A DNA stretch of 64,000 nt, from positions 15,499,493-15,563,492 of the forward strand of contig NC_090253.1 of the NCBI RefSeq assembly GCF_037325665.1, written 5' to 3'. Shown piece after piece: positions 7,901 through 14,095 of the stretch. Positions within the stretch are counted from its first letter, which is position 1; each line of letters begins with the position of its first letter. This stretch comes from Littorina saxatilis. Its lineage: Eukaryota; Mollusca; Gastropoda; Littorinimorpha; Littorinidae. A program made the position numbers and the translations under genes. The notes under the pieces were generated by a model. The model saw only the letters and a program-made list of their open reading frames with translations. It did not search any database and was not told the DNA's origin.

Positions 7901-10720
7901 CCGGTATAGGGGTGTGTATAGGTTTCACTCGATGTGTTTGTGCGGTGTTTGTGTGTTTGTGTTCGCAAGTAGATCTCAAGAATGAACGGACCGATCGTCA
8001 CCAAACTTGGTGAACAGGTTCTATACATTCCTGAGACGGTCCTTACAAAAATTGGGACCAGTCAAACACACGGTTACGCGACTTACATAGAGAAACACCC
8101 CCGTTGGTCAAAGGGAAATAACCATTCTCACTGCACCCATTCTCACTGCCACCAACTGAGAAGGTTATTTCCCTTTCACCAACGGGGGTGTTTTTCCTTG
8201 AGGGAATTTCTTGTTTATATGGATGTCATTGTAGCACACACTAGTACTTCTTTGTTGGTGGCTCAGTTTGCCTCCGAACGTGATTCAAGATGCTTTCAAG
8301 GTATCGTGCTATTTTGCAGGTATCCACTGTTCATGTTGCAGGTATCCACTGTTTATGATGGCAGGTCTGATCAACCTGGGGCTAATGGTGGCCATGGACC
8401 TGTGTACGTATCCACTGTTCATGTTGCAGGTATCCACTGTTTATGATGGCAGGTCTGATCAACCTGGGGCTAATGGTGGCCATGGACCTGTGTACGTATC
8501 CACTGTTCATGTTGCAGGTATCCACTGTTTATGATGGCAGGTCTGATCAACCTGGGGCTAATGGTGGCCATGGACCTGTGTACGTATCCACTGTTCATGT
8601 TGCAGGTATCCACTGTTTATGATGGCAGGTCTGATCAACCTGGGGCTAATGGTGGCCATGGACCTGTGTACGTATCCACTGTTCATGTTGCAGGTATCCA
8701 CTGTTTATGATGGCAGGTCTGATCCACCCCGGCTGGGGCTAATGGTGGCCATGGACCTGTGTACGTATCCACTGTTCATGTTGCAGGTATCCACAGTTTA
8801 TGATGGCAGGTCTGATCCACCCCGGCTGGGGCTAATGGTGGCCATGGACCTGTGTACGTATCCACTGTTCATGTTGCAGGTATCCACTGTTTATGATGGC
8901 AGGTCTGATCAACCTGGGGCTAATGGTGGCCATGGACCTGTGTACGTATCCACTGTTCATATTGCAGATATCCACTGTTCATATTGCAGATATCCACTGT
9001 TCATGTTGTAGGCATCCACTGTTCATGTTGCAGGCATCCACTGTTCATGTTGCAGGTATCCACTGTTCATGTTGCAGGTATCCACTGTTCATGTTGCAGG
9101 TATCCACTGTTCATGTTGCAGGTATCCGATGTTCATATTGCAGATATCCACTGTTCATATTGCAGATATCCACTGTTCATGTTGTAGGCATCCACTGTTC
9201 ATGTTGCAGGCATCCACTGTTCATGTTGCAGGTATCCACTGTTCATGTTGCAGGTATCCGATGTTCATGTTGCAGGTATCCACTGTTCATGTTGCAGGTA
9301 TCCGCTGTTCATGTTGTAGGTATCCACTGTTCATGTTGCAGATATCCACTGTTCATGTTGCAGGTATCCACTGTTCATGTTGTAGGTATCCACTGTTCAT
9401 GTTGTAGGTATCCACTGTTCATGTTGCAGGTATCCACTGTTCATGTTGTAGGTATCCACTGTTCATGTTGTAGGTATCCACTGTTCATGTTGCAGGTATC
9501 CACTGTTCATGTTGCAGATATCCACTGTTCATGTTGCAGGTATCCACTGTTCATGTTGTAGGTATCCACTGTTCATGTTGCAGGTATCCACTGTTCATGT
9601 TGTAGGTATCCGCTGTTCATGCTGGCGGGTCTGTTCAACCTGGGGCTAATGGTTGCCATGGACATGTGGACGCCTGACAAGGAGGACGTCGCCTTCATCT
9701 TCCTCGCCCCTATCTGCTGGGGCATCTCCGAGGGCATCTGGATGACCCAGACCAACTGTGAGTGTCATTGTGGCCTGGACTGATGACCTGCTTCTTGCTG
9801 AATGGGTTTACTGTCCGGATTTATTGTAGTTCTTCTTGTAGGTGCCACTTGAATAATTCATGTATTTTTATTTATTTATATATCTGTTTATTTAAATCTG
9901 TTCGTGTGTCTTTTGGTTGATATACTTAGAAAAAATAAAATAAATGTATTCATTCATTTATTGATCCAATCATTGGTTTTCCACAGCCCTGATTGCAGTC
10001 CAGTACCCTACCCAGAAGGAGCCCGCCTTCGCCCTCTACCACACCTCAAGGTCAGTAGGCCTGACCTTGACCTTCGCCCTCAGCAGCGTCCTCTGCGCGT
10101 CAATCAAGCTGGTGGTGGGCGTGATCTTCGTGACCTTCGCCCTGATTCTCTACACGGCCGCAGAGGTCCGCATTCGCTGGAAGGAGCAACGCGGACGCGG
10201 CGCGGTCCCCAAAGCGGTGAAAGTGTCCGACGGAGCCCTAGCCGCGTCCATCCCAGCTCTCGCCTCCATAGCTGCGAACAGCGGCGGCATCAGGTTGTCC
10301 GAACTCACCATCAGTCTGTCAAGTCGCAGACAAGGGAGAGAGTCGTTGAAGACATCTACTGGCGGCGACCTACCAGCAACTGGCAAGAGACTGAAGAAGG
10401 CGGCTTCCCCATCTCCGCGCGCAAATTTTCATCCTGGGAGTCCTTCTCAGCTGTGGTCTCCTGGAACGGGTGGCTGGGAGTCGCGGCCGGGTTGGGAGCC
10501 TCCCACGGGTTCTTCTTCTGCGGGTTCCCTTCCACGGACTCCCACCGAGGTGTGGTATGCTGGGCGGCCGGCTCCCGGTATGCTGGCCCGCGGGTCTTCC
10601 TCGTCCTCCATTTTATCGTCCTTGACCCTCATCTCGGGTCTGAATGATGACGTCAGTGGAAGGACATCACAGAGAATATCTGTGGGGAACCTTTCTGATC
10701 TTGATGAGTCCGTGTTTTGA
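1430..10720 (+). CDS. UNC93A: UNC93A-like membrane protein (UNC-93/MFS family), 7 coding exons
   Basis: Model: 1430-1560, 2275-2408, 4426-4674, 5529-5893, 7182-7297, 9606-9757, 9987-10720. This gives 1881 nt or 626 aa, and all GT-AG junctions keep phase. The order of motifs matches the UNC-93 family: QNLQSSLNEENGLG after the first helix, GPLWTSQSLYIT, NGIFFAIYETSQITGN, then late GISEGIWMTQTN and AFALYHTSRSVG. The human family member is about 457 aa; the excess here is a ~180-residue Ser/Gly/Pro-rich tail in the last exon. UNC-93 proteins are multi-pass membrane proteins, and worm UNC-93 modulates a two-pore K+ channel; the role of UNC93A is poorly known. Exon 4 holds sequons N186-R-S and N206-A-T with Cys196 and Cys201, a likely lumenal or outside loop. 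The start is the first ATG in frame with the helix-1 sequence. Splice-site copies in introns 1, 2 and 5 are described separately. Confidence 0.88.
1541..1745 (+). repeat. Tandem duplication of the exon 1 end with its donor site
   Basis: The last 20 bases of exon 1 plus donor and following GA/GGGGGAGGGGGGCGGG tract (from 1541) recur from 1669. The second copy reads GCCGTCTTCACTGGATCAG then GTGAGA at 1688, one base shorter than the original. The copy therefore carries a complete donor-like site. A (GA)n run of about 55 bases separates the two. Confidence 0.8.
1561..2030 (+). repeat. (GA)n-rich satellite tract in intron 1
   Basis: Nearly pure purine sequence with long GA runs (about 1613-1668 and 1842-1922) broken by GACA units. 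It makes long artificial Ser/Leu frames on the minus strand and Arg/Glu frames on the plus strand. No gene is present. Confidence 0.9.
2275..2408 (+). CDS. UNC93A: UNC93-like exon 2 (residues 44-88)
   Basis: The acceptor CCTTGCAG precedes GTCCATCC, and the exon ends AAAG before donor GTAAGA. It encodes RSIQNLQSSLNEENGLG and a transmembrane stretch through IRFLTTK, the strongest UNC-93 signature in the protein. It is phase 2 at the start and phase 1 at the end. Two degenerate copies of its second half lie at 3822-3910 and 3945-4031. Confidence 0.9.
2582..2883 (+). repeat. Dispersed repeat with 5' hairpin, copy 1
   Basis: This sequence recurs in reverse orientation at 7893-8194. It starts with an imperfect hairpin (about 2586-2661): CACCCCCGTCAAGGG..AAATAACC pairs with GGTTATTTCCCTTTGACC..GGGGGTG. 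It then runs through TTGGTGACGATCG to a tail AAACCTATACACAACCC and a GGGGGTGTAATA end. No coding capacity is seen. The class is unknown. Confidence 0.65.
2934..3761 (-). mobile_element. Non-autonomous dispersed element, copy 1
   Basis: A second full copy lies in opposite orientation at 44600-45463. One end carries ACAAGTCGCGTAAGGCGAAA. The other is a short perfect palindrome, TATTTAGTCAA-AAC-TTGACTAAATA. Inside are two related blocks around AACATAT..ATATGTTTTTGGAATCA and a (CA)n run. No protein can be read. Terminal hairpin and lack of coding suggest a MITE-like or foldback element, class unassigned. It lies in intron 2 of the UNC93-like gene. The strand label only marks that it is inverted relative to copy 2. 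Confidence 0.7.
3822..3910 (+). pseudogene. Duplicate of UNC93-like exon 2, copy A (3' two thirds)
   Basis: From CATCTCTCTTGG to ATTAAAG, followed by donor GTAGGT, the sequence matches exon 2 from residue 60 on. It reads RRISLGILHGAWIFTGIL and continues to TFIRFLTIKG without a stop. The 5' third of the exon is missing and replaced by a poly-C tract. The only nearby AG (3795) would give the wrong phase. It looks like a relic of a tandem exon duplication, not a usable alternative exon. Confidence 0.85.
3945..4031 (+). pseudogene. Duplicate of UNC93-like exon 2, copy B
   Basis: This lies 121 bp downstream of copy A, with the same poly-C tract in front and the same GTAGGTTCTC donor context behind. 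It reads GVISLGVLYGA, then an in-frame TAG, then VFLGIFMPTFIRFLAAKG. The stop means it cannot be a coding exon. Copies A and B share the poly-C and post-donor sequence, so they arose from one 121-bp tandem unit after an earlier copy of exon 2. Confidence 0.85.
4191..4231 (+). pseudogene. Body fragment of UNC93-like exon 3 duplicated in intron 2
   Basis: CCTGGCTGGCCCATGTTCTC through CCACGGCCACTTTCTA matches exon 3 bases 4441-4480 with a few changes. No acceptor of its own is left. Upstream CTCCATCT resembles the real intron end. Confidence 0.75.
4282..4350 (+). repeat. Tandem copies of the exon 3 acceptor region
   Basis: The real intron 2 end (CCTAACAAACCTCCATCTCT..CCAG then GCTCCATCAT at 4426) has a near copy ending in CGCACAG at 4309. 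A second partial copy ends in GTACAG at 4327 and is followed by GTTCCATCATGG. The pyrimidine-rich TATTCGTTC..CGTTCAT lead-in is duplicated too. Using the acceptor at 4309 runs into a stop within about 30 codons, so these are decoys. Confidence 0.8.
4426..4674 (+). CDS. UNC93A: UNC93-like exon 3 (residues 89-171)
   Basis: The acceptor TTCCAG lies at 4425 and the donor ACAG-GTATAC at 4675. The exon encodes two hydrophobic helices (SIILAWLAHVLYTTATFY; LLIPASLLLGAVSGPLW), then SQSLYITACGY and NGIFFAIYETSQIT. The GPLW-(S/T)-Q motif followed by YIT is diagnostic of UNC-93. Confidence 0.92.
4834..5130. mobile_element. MITE-like element with GC hairpins
   Basis: The left end CTAGCAAGGGCGGATCCAGG and the right end CCTAAGTCCGCTACTGACTAG are approximate inverted copies, with ACTAG at both outer edges. 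Inside are three small hairpins: GGCGC-GAA-GCGCC, GGGCGC-AAA-GCGCCC and a GGGGGCATGCCCCC palindrome. A related, more decayed element is at 14687-14957. Confidence 0.5.
5286..5502. mobile_element. Foldback MITE (TCGGGGTTGTATGG family), copy 1
   Basis: The left arm TGTCGGGGTTGTATGGCTTG..GAATACTCTTG pairs with the right arm CAAGAGTATTC..CCATACAAACC. The central part CCACGTGTTTCAGACACACC..GGCCTATAATATCACGTGGG is shared with 58988-59303 and with a part at 39650-39760. It lies directly upstream of UNC93-like exon 4. Confidence 0.6.
5529..5893 (+). CDS. UNC93A: UNC93-like exon 4 (residues 172-293)
   Basis: The acceptor GTGCTCAG lies at 5528 and the donor AGG-GTACGT at 5894, phase 0. The exon completes helix 5 (GNLVASLVLQNGLG), then a polar acidic loop with two N-glycosylation sequons and two cysteines, helix 6 (DVLLAFYVTCNVIGIVVTYF), a cytoplasmic-type loop and a helix starting TEIILLVPLFIFQGIQQA. 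The helix-loop-helix order matches the centre of UNC93A. Confidence 0.92.
6075..6214 (-). mobile_element. Half copy of the GTGATCGTGA MITE, flanked by 37-bp direct repeats
   Basis: The terminus AGGGCCCCAAAGG and the following CACGATCACGGGAAGGG..TTTTAGCTTTCACGATCAC match the 3' half of the complete element at 16219-16571 in reverse. The fragment stops near the middle of that element. Exact 37-bp direct repeats (6038-6074 and 6215-6251, ATATACCTAAAACC..CAGTGTTG) flank it, far longer than a normal target duplication. Confidence 0.7.
6417..6516 (+). mobile_element. 5'-truncated SINE with 9-bp target duplication
   Basis: The fragment matches the 3' part of the complete SINE at 33041-33410 (CTTCCTCCGAAAGCGGCGTA through CCCATGAACGAA). 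CATTTAAAC is present on both sides (6408-6416 and 6517-6525). A 5'-truncated copy with a short target duplication is typical LINE-driven insertion. Confidence 0.8.
6897..7145 (+). repeat. (GTAA)n tracts ahead of exon 5
   Basis: Several runs of GTAA (for example 6897-6921, 6981-6996, 7103-7116 and 7130-7145) lie between slightly longer diverged repeats that share AAGCACATTT and CAGTGTAAGT or CAGTGAAAGTAAG. Each GTAAGTAAG contains a consensus-like 5' splice site. They lie in intron 4, 40-280 bp before exon 5. Confidence 0.85.
7182..7297 (+). CDS. UNC93A: UNC93-like exon 5 (residues 294-331)
   Basis: The acceptor CTGACTTGCAG ends at 7181 and the donor GGCAG-GTCAGT starts at 7298. The exon encodes SYISCPIGLHMVGFVMAAHG and a loop ending RVVRHTG, i.e. 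one transmembrane helix and the loop that continues into exon 6 as (R)YPLFML. It is phase 0 at the start and phase 2 at the end. Confidence 0.88.
7893..8194 (-). repeat. Dispersed repeat with hairpin, copy 2
   Basis: This is a reverse-orientation copy of 2582-2883. It shares TAGGTTTCACTCGATGTG, AACGGACCGATCGTCACC, the double GGGAAATAACC hairpin and the CACCAACGGGGGTGTTTTTCC end. Both copies are in introns of the UNC93-like gene (2 and 5) and inverted relative to each other. Confidence 0.65.
8320..8945 (+). repeat. Seven tandem copies of an exon 6 fragment with acceptor and donor-like ends
   Basis: 66-71 bp exon-like bodies start at 8342, 8430, 8518, 8606, 8694, 8787 and 8880, each preceded by a 22-bp unit GTATCCACTGTTC..TTGCAG. 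The period is 88, or 93 where 5 extra bases (CCACCCCGGCT variant) occur. Each body encodes YPLFMMAGLINLGLMVAMDL, almost the same as the start of real exon 6 (YPLFMLAGLFNLGLMVAMDM). Each body ends TGTAC-GTATCC, so every unit has a 3' splice site in front and a weak GT behind. The near identity of the units indicates recent expansion or homogenisation. Confidence 0.9.
8946..9605 (+). repeat. Thirty 22-bp units, nearly all ending in a 3' splice-site motif
   Basis: 660 bp divide exactly into thirty 22-bp units of the form (G/A)TATCCACTGTTCATGTTG(C/T)AG. Most units end in TTGCAG or TTGTAG followed by G; the rest end the same way followed by A. The unit equals the first 16 bases of exon 6 plus a 6-base acceptor end, so the array grew out of the intron-exon junction. 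The last unit's TTGTAG is the real acceptor of exon 6 at 9606. Because 22 is not a multiple of three, only every third acceptor keeps the frame. Three units read 22 residues (YPLFMLQVSTVHVAGIHCSC-CR) when no TAG falls in frame. The long open frames here are products of the repeat. Confidence 0.93.
9606..9757 (+). CDS. UNC93A: UNC93-like exon 6 (residues 332-382)
   Basis: The exon starts at the end of the 22-bp array and the donor is CAACT-GTGAGT at 9758. It encodes YPLFMLAGLFNLGLMVAMDM, a polar turn with WTPDKEDVAF, then LAPICWGISEGIWMTQTN. The WG-(I/V)-x-(E/D)-x-(I/V)-W-x-TQTN motif is a hallmark of UNC-93. The start is fixed by phase 2 from exon 5 and by homology; the many upstream acceptors make the in vivo choice uncertain. 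Confidence 0.9.
9987..10720 (+). CDS. UNC93A: UNC93-like exon 7 (residues 383-626), last helices and long tail
   Basis: The acceptor TTTTCCACAG ends at 9986. The first ~65 residues hold EPAFALYHTSRSVGLTLTF and a last hydrophobic pair (LCASIKLVVGVIFVTFALIL) ending in RIRWKEQ, the usual end of UNC93A. About 180 residues follow, rich in Ser, Gly, Pro and Arg, with no recognised domain, ending in SDLDESVF before TGA. The tail has much higher GC than the flanks, suggesting it is truly coding. Confidence 0.88.
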
Positions 10721-10843
10721 GGCGGGTTAGAGTAGGGGAGGAGGTAGGGGCCGGTAAAGTAGGGACGAGAGGGAGTGGAGGTCTGGGGGATAGGGGAAGG
10801 GGGTAAGAGAGGGGAGAGTGTGTATGAGAGATGGAAAGAAGGA

Positions 10844-10875
10844 GAGAGAGAGAGAAAGAGAGAAGAGAGAGAGAG

Positions 10876-10972
<97 letters not shown>

Positions 10973-11077
10973 CTGAGAGAAACAGAGACAGAGAGAAACA
11001 GAGAGAGAGAGACAGAGAGAGAGACTGAGAGAGACAGAGAGAAACAGAGAGAGAGAGAGACACACACAGAGACAGAT
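10844..11077 (+). repeat. (GA)n-(GT)n-(GA)n compound microsatellite in the 3' UTR
   Basis: A GT run of about 80 bases (10879-10960) is framed by GA/GACA-rich arms. It lies about 125 bp after the stop codon, most likely in the 3' UTR. Long Ser/Leu or Thr/His frames on the minus strand are artefacts. Confidence 0.9.
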
Positions 11078-11944
11078 AGAGAAAGTGGTACTCGGAAGAT
11101 AGCGGCGAGCAAACAAAAATGATAGATTTCTACGCATATTGGACGACTCTCACAACATGGAAGATTGTCCATGAACGTCAGCCTGACTGACTTTAAACTT
11201 TTCAAGTTATGAGAACCATCATTGCTGTATTCTTCTTTTGTCAAAAGTACACATTGACGACGACAAACCTGTACTAATAGCCTGTCATGTAGATTTGTGT
11301 TTTGTTGTTTGCACAAAATGTGATATTTAGCACGAACTATGTACAGAACTGGACATAATTATTTGTAATAACGGTGACTTCTGTGCTTTTGCTGCTGATG
11401 CAAAACTGGATAATAGGGTAATTGAGGAACATAATTATGTCCACTGGGCTTCCTCGTTTCATTGCTCAAGGACTGAGTTCTAAGTAGATTAGAGTGCAAT
11501 GTGCTCAAGTGCTGCCGTTGAAAAACGTCTATTGCGAATGCATATGATATGCATTATGATCTCCGGCATCAGTGTATTGTGACACATGTGTGGACTTTTT
11601 TTTAATGGTTGTATAGTTAGTTGTTGCTTTTTGGGTCCAGCGGACCATATAGGCCAAATCAGGACCCCTTTATGGTTGTATATATATATGCGAATTAGAA
11701 TCTATATAAACGACGGAGATGACTCATTGGGATGTCGCTGCATATTGATGTTGATGTTGAAGTTGATGTTGATGTAGATGTAGATGTTGATGTTTCGTGC
11801 GAATTCCTCGTTTATTTATGGCAGCAAGTCTGTTAAAGTTATTGCCCTTCTCGTGTAAGTGATCGTGTACACCAACTCAAATTTGCCCATAATTGTTCAA
11901 TGGAACAGATTTTGCTTGATTATTGTCTTGGCTCGAGGTTCATG

Positions 11945-11991
<47 letters not shown>

Positions 11992-12004
11992 TGTGTGTGT
12001 GTGT

Positions 12005-12057
<53 letters not shown>

Positions 12058-12439
12058 TGTTCGTGCGCATGTGTGTGTGTGTTTGTGTGTTTGTGTTCAC
12101 GCCTATTCTGTGGCAATGCCACTTTCAACAAATCCACGCAATACCGCCAGTCCAAACGTATTTTAAGTGAACCGATTTTGGTTTTTCTGTAGATCCATTC
12201 CCAGTAACTCTTCCTTATCTTCTCCAGTGTTTTGCGCGTTTATCTCCCTTCCTTCCAAGCAGCTTCAGATATTCCCGTTACTATTTTTAGAAGGTCACTG
12301 CACTGTCCAGAACGCGGCTTTCCTTGCATGTACCCGTAAGTTGTCCTCACTGTAAAAGTGCAAAGGTCGAATCTATTTATCGAAAAATCCACTGTCATCT
12401 ATCTCTATATATTTATATAGATAGATAGATATATACGGC

Positions 12440-12513
<74 letters not shown>
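11078..12513. other. Intergenic stretch with microsatellites
   Basis: No gene is seen. It holds a short (TTGATG)n/(TAGATG)n tract at about 11750-11790, a (GT)n tract at 11946-12058 with GAGT breaks, a short GATA tract at 12415-12432, and a long (GT)n tract at 12444-12513. Confidence 0.6.
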
Positions 12514-12515
<2 letters not shown>

Positions 12516-13566
12516 GCAACACCTGTGGATTGTCGGAGTTCTGTTTGTGATGGGGTCTGGCGGCTTATGTCTCTCTGTATGTTCTGGCCTTCCTTTGAGA
12601 AGCCATAACAGTTATTATATGGCTTAGAAATCACGCCGTGGATGGTGGCACGCCTAGTTTTTTCCACCGCAGGAACAACACCCAATTCGTTCCCCCGCAA
12701 GACGAACAACATGGTAGGTGTCTCCAAATTAATGCCTTAAAATAGTAGATAACCAGACTTTCTTGTATTGAAGTTTATATCATACTGTTCGGTACTTTAT
12801 TTTGCATTGGATCAGCTAGTTGTCTTACCATTTACACTCTCGTGTACTACATAAGAGAAGAAATGTCATCAAGACAAGTCAGAAATACTGTCTCCCACGT
12901 TAAAAATGATGAAATAACACAAAGCACGGTCAACAGAAGGGCTTATATCTTTTTGCTGGTCAAAGTCAAACTACTTGTGGATACTGCTCTTCATTTTTAA
13001 GTTTAAGCTTACCTTAGTTTAGACTCACGATCGGTTCAAAGATCAACAGTAAAATTTGACGGGGTAAGATCCCCCGCAGCTTGGTCAAAAATGCGGGGGA
13101 CCTTATCTGGTGTCTGCGGGGGACCTTACCCACTGAGAATCGAGTACCACAAAATAACGCTAGATTAGAGCAGCTTATCCACGATGCTGGTGCCCAAAAA
13201 CGCGCATACATGCAAGGCTGCAAGGTATCGAAGATTAAACTGTGAGTATTAAAATAGTGCTTTAAATGGTAGTTCTAGGTTAATTTGTACGAAATTGAGA
13301 CCTCTTTGTATAATTTTCACGGACTTCGGCAGAAAATCGAACGCCACTGTTCACGAGTACACAACAAGACATAAATTACATATTATACATATAGCCCAGG
13401 CAATTCTGCTTTAGAATATCTATACTTAATAATGTGATTTGCCACAACGTACCTTCACAGGGCAATTCCTTTGCGAGATAACAATTTTGCTTCCGCGTGC
13501 GGGGGAACGAATTGGGAGTTGTTCCTGCGGTGGACAAAACTAGGCGTGCCACCATCCACGGCGTGG
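12514..13566. repeat. Element with ~69-bp inverted arms around 800 bp
   Basis: 12632-12700 (CACGCCGTGGATGGTGGCAC..GTTCCCCCGC) is an inverted copy of 13498-13566 (GCGGGGGAAC..GTGCCACCATCCACGGCGTG), about 90% identical. The space between carries GCGGGGGACCTTA in two direct copies and one inverted (13065-13135). No protein is seen. It could be a composite or foldback element. Confidence 0.55.
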
Positions 13567-13896
13567 AAATAAGCTGTAAAATTCTCAATCCCGTTTGAGT
13601 GGACTTCGCCTTCAAAGGTGATTGTGGTGTTTCGGCACTCGGTTACTCTTGGCGTCGTCGTCAGGGATGGGACTCGACATAAAGTGTTCAGGCCACTGAA
13701 TCATTTTCGTGCTCTTCCCATTCCACCAACCTGGGAGGGACCTAAGCTTGGCGGGTCCATGGTTCGGAACTTGGTTCGGGGACAAAGTTCATTCAAAGGG
13801 GGTCGAGTGTGACAGGGAGACTACCGTCGCCCTTCACAGCAGACTCTGCAGAGTTGTTCGCCTTAGAAGTTGTGAGCTATTTATAGCTAGCTCGCC

Positions 13897-14095
13897 AGGC
13901 AACACCTGTGGATTGTAGAGTTCTGTTTGTGATGGGGTCTGGCGGCTTTTCAGTGTCTCTCTGTATGTTCTTGCCTTCCTTTGTGTGGGCACAAACTGGT
14001 GGATGAAAATGTTCAACACGTGCTCTAAGCCGGCGAACCGCCACGCTGCATACTCTGTCTCGCGATTCACCCGGCGAAGCCGGGTATTCCTCTAG
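13897..14095 (+). mobile_element. Possible Helitron 3' end
   Basis: A 7-bp stem hairpin ACCCGGC-GAA-GCCGGGT (14069-14085) is followed six bases later by CTAG and then T. That is the known Helitron 3' layout (hairpin, then CTRR, inserted before T). The upstream block GGCAACACCTGTGGATTGT..GTGATGGGGTCTGGCGGC (from 13897) is a direct copy of 12514-12570. The 5' TC end was not found and no Rep/helicase is present, so only a non-autonomous fragment is claimed. Confidence 0.4.

Noticed and set aside
8893-9561. 222-codon open frame with repeated LFMLQVSTVHV text
   Set aside because: A product of a 22-bp tandem repeat that lacks stops in most phases. The repeat derives from the exon 6 junction and is intronic by phase and homology.
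8946-9605. Regular short repeats resembling a CRISPR array
   Set aside because: Units are contiguous with no spacers, the genome is eukaryotic, and the unit is an exon-intron junction.
10844-12100. Thr/His and Val/Cys repeat proteins
   Set aside because: Translations of (GT)n/(CA)n tracts.
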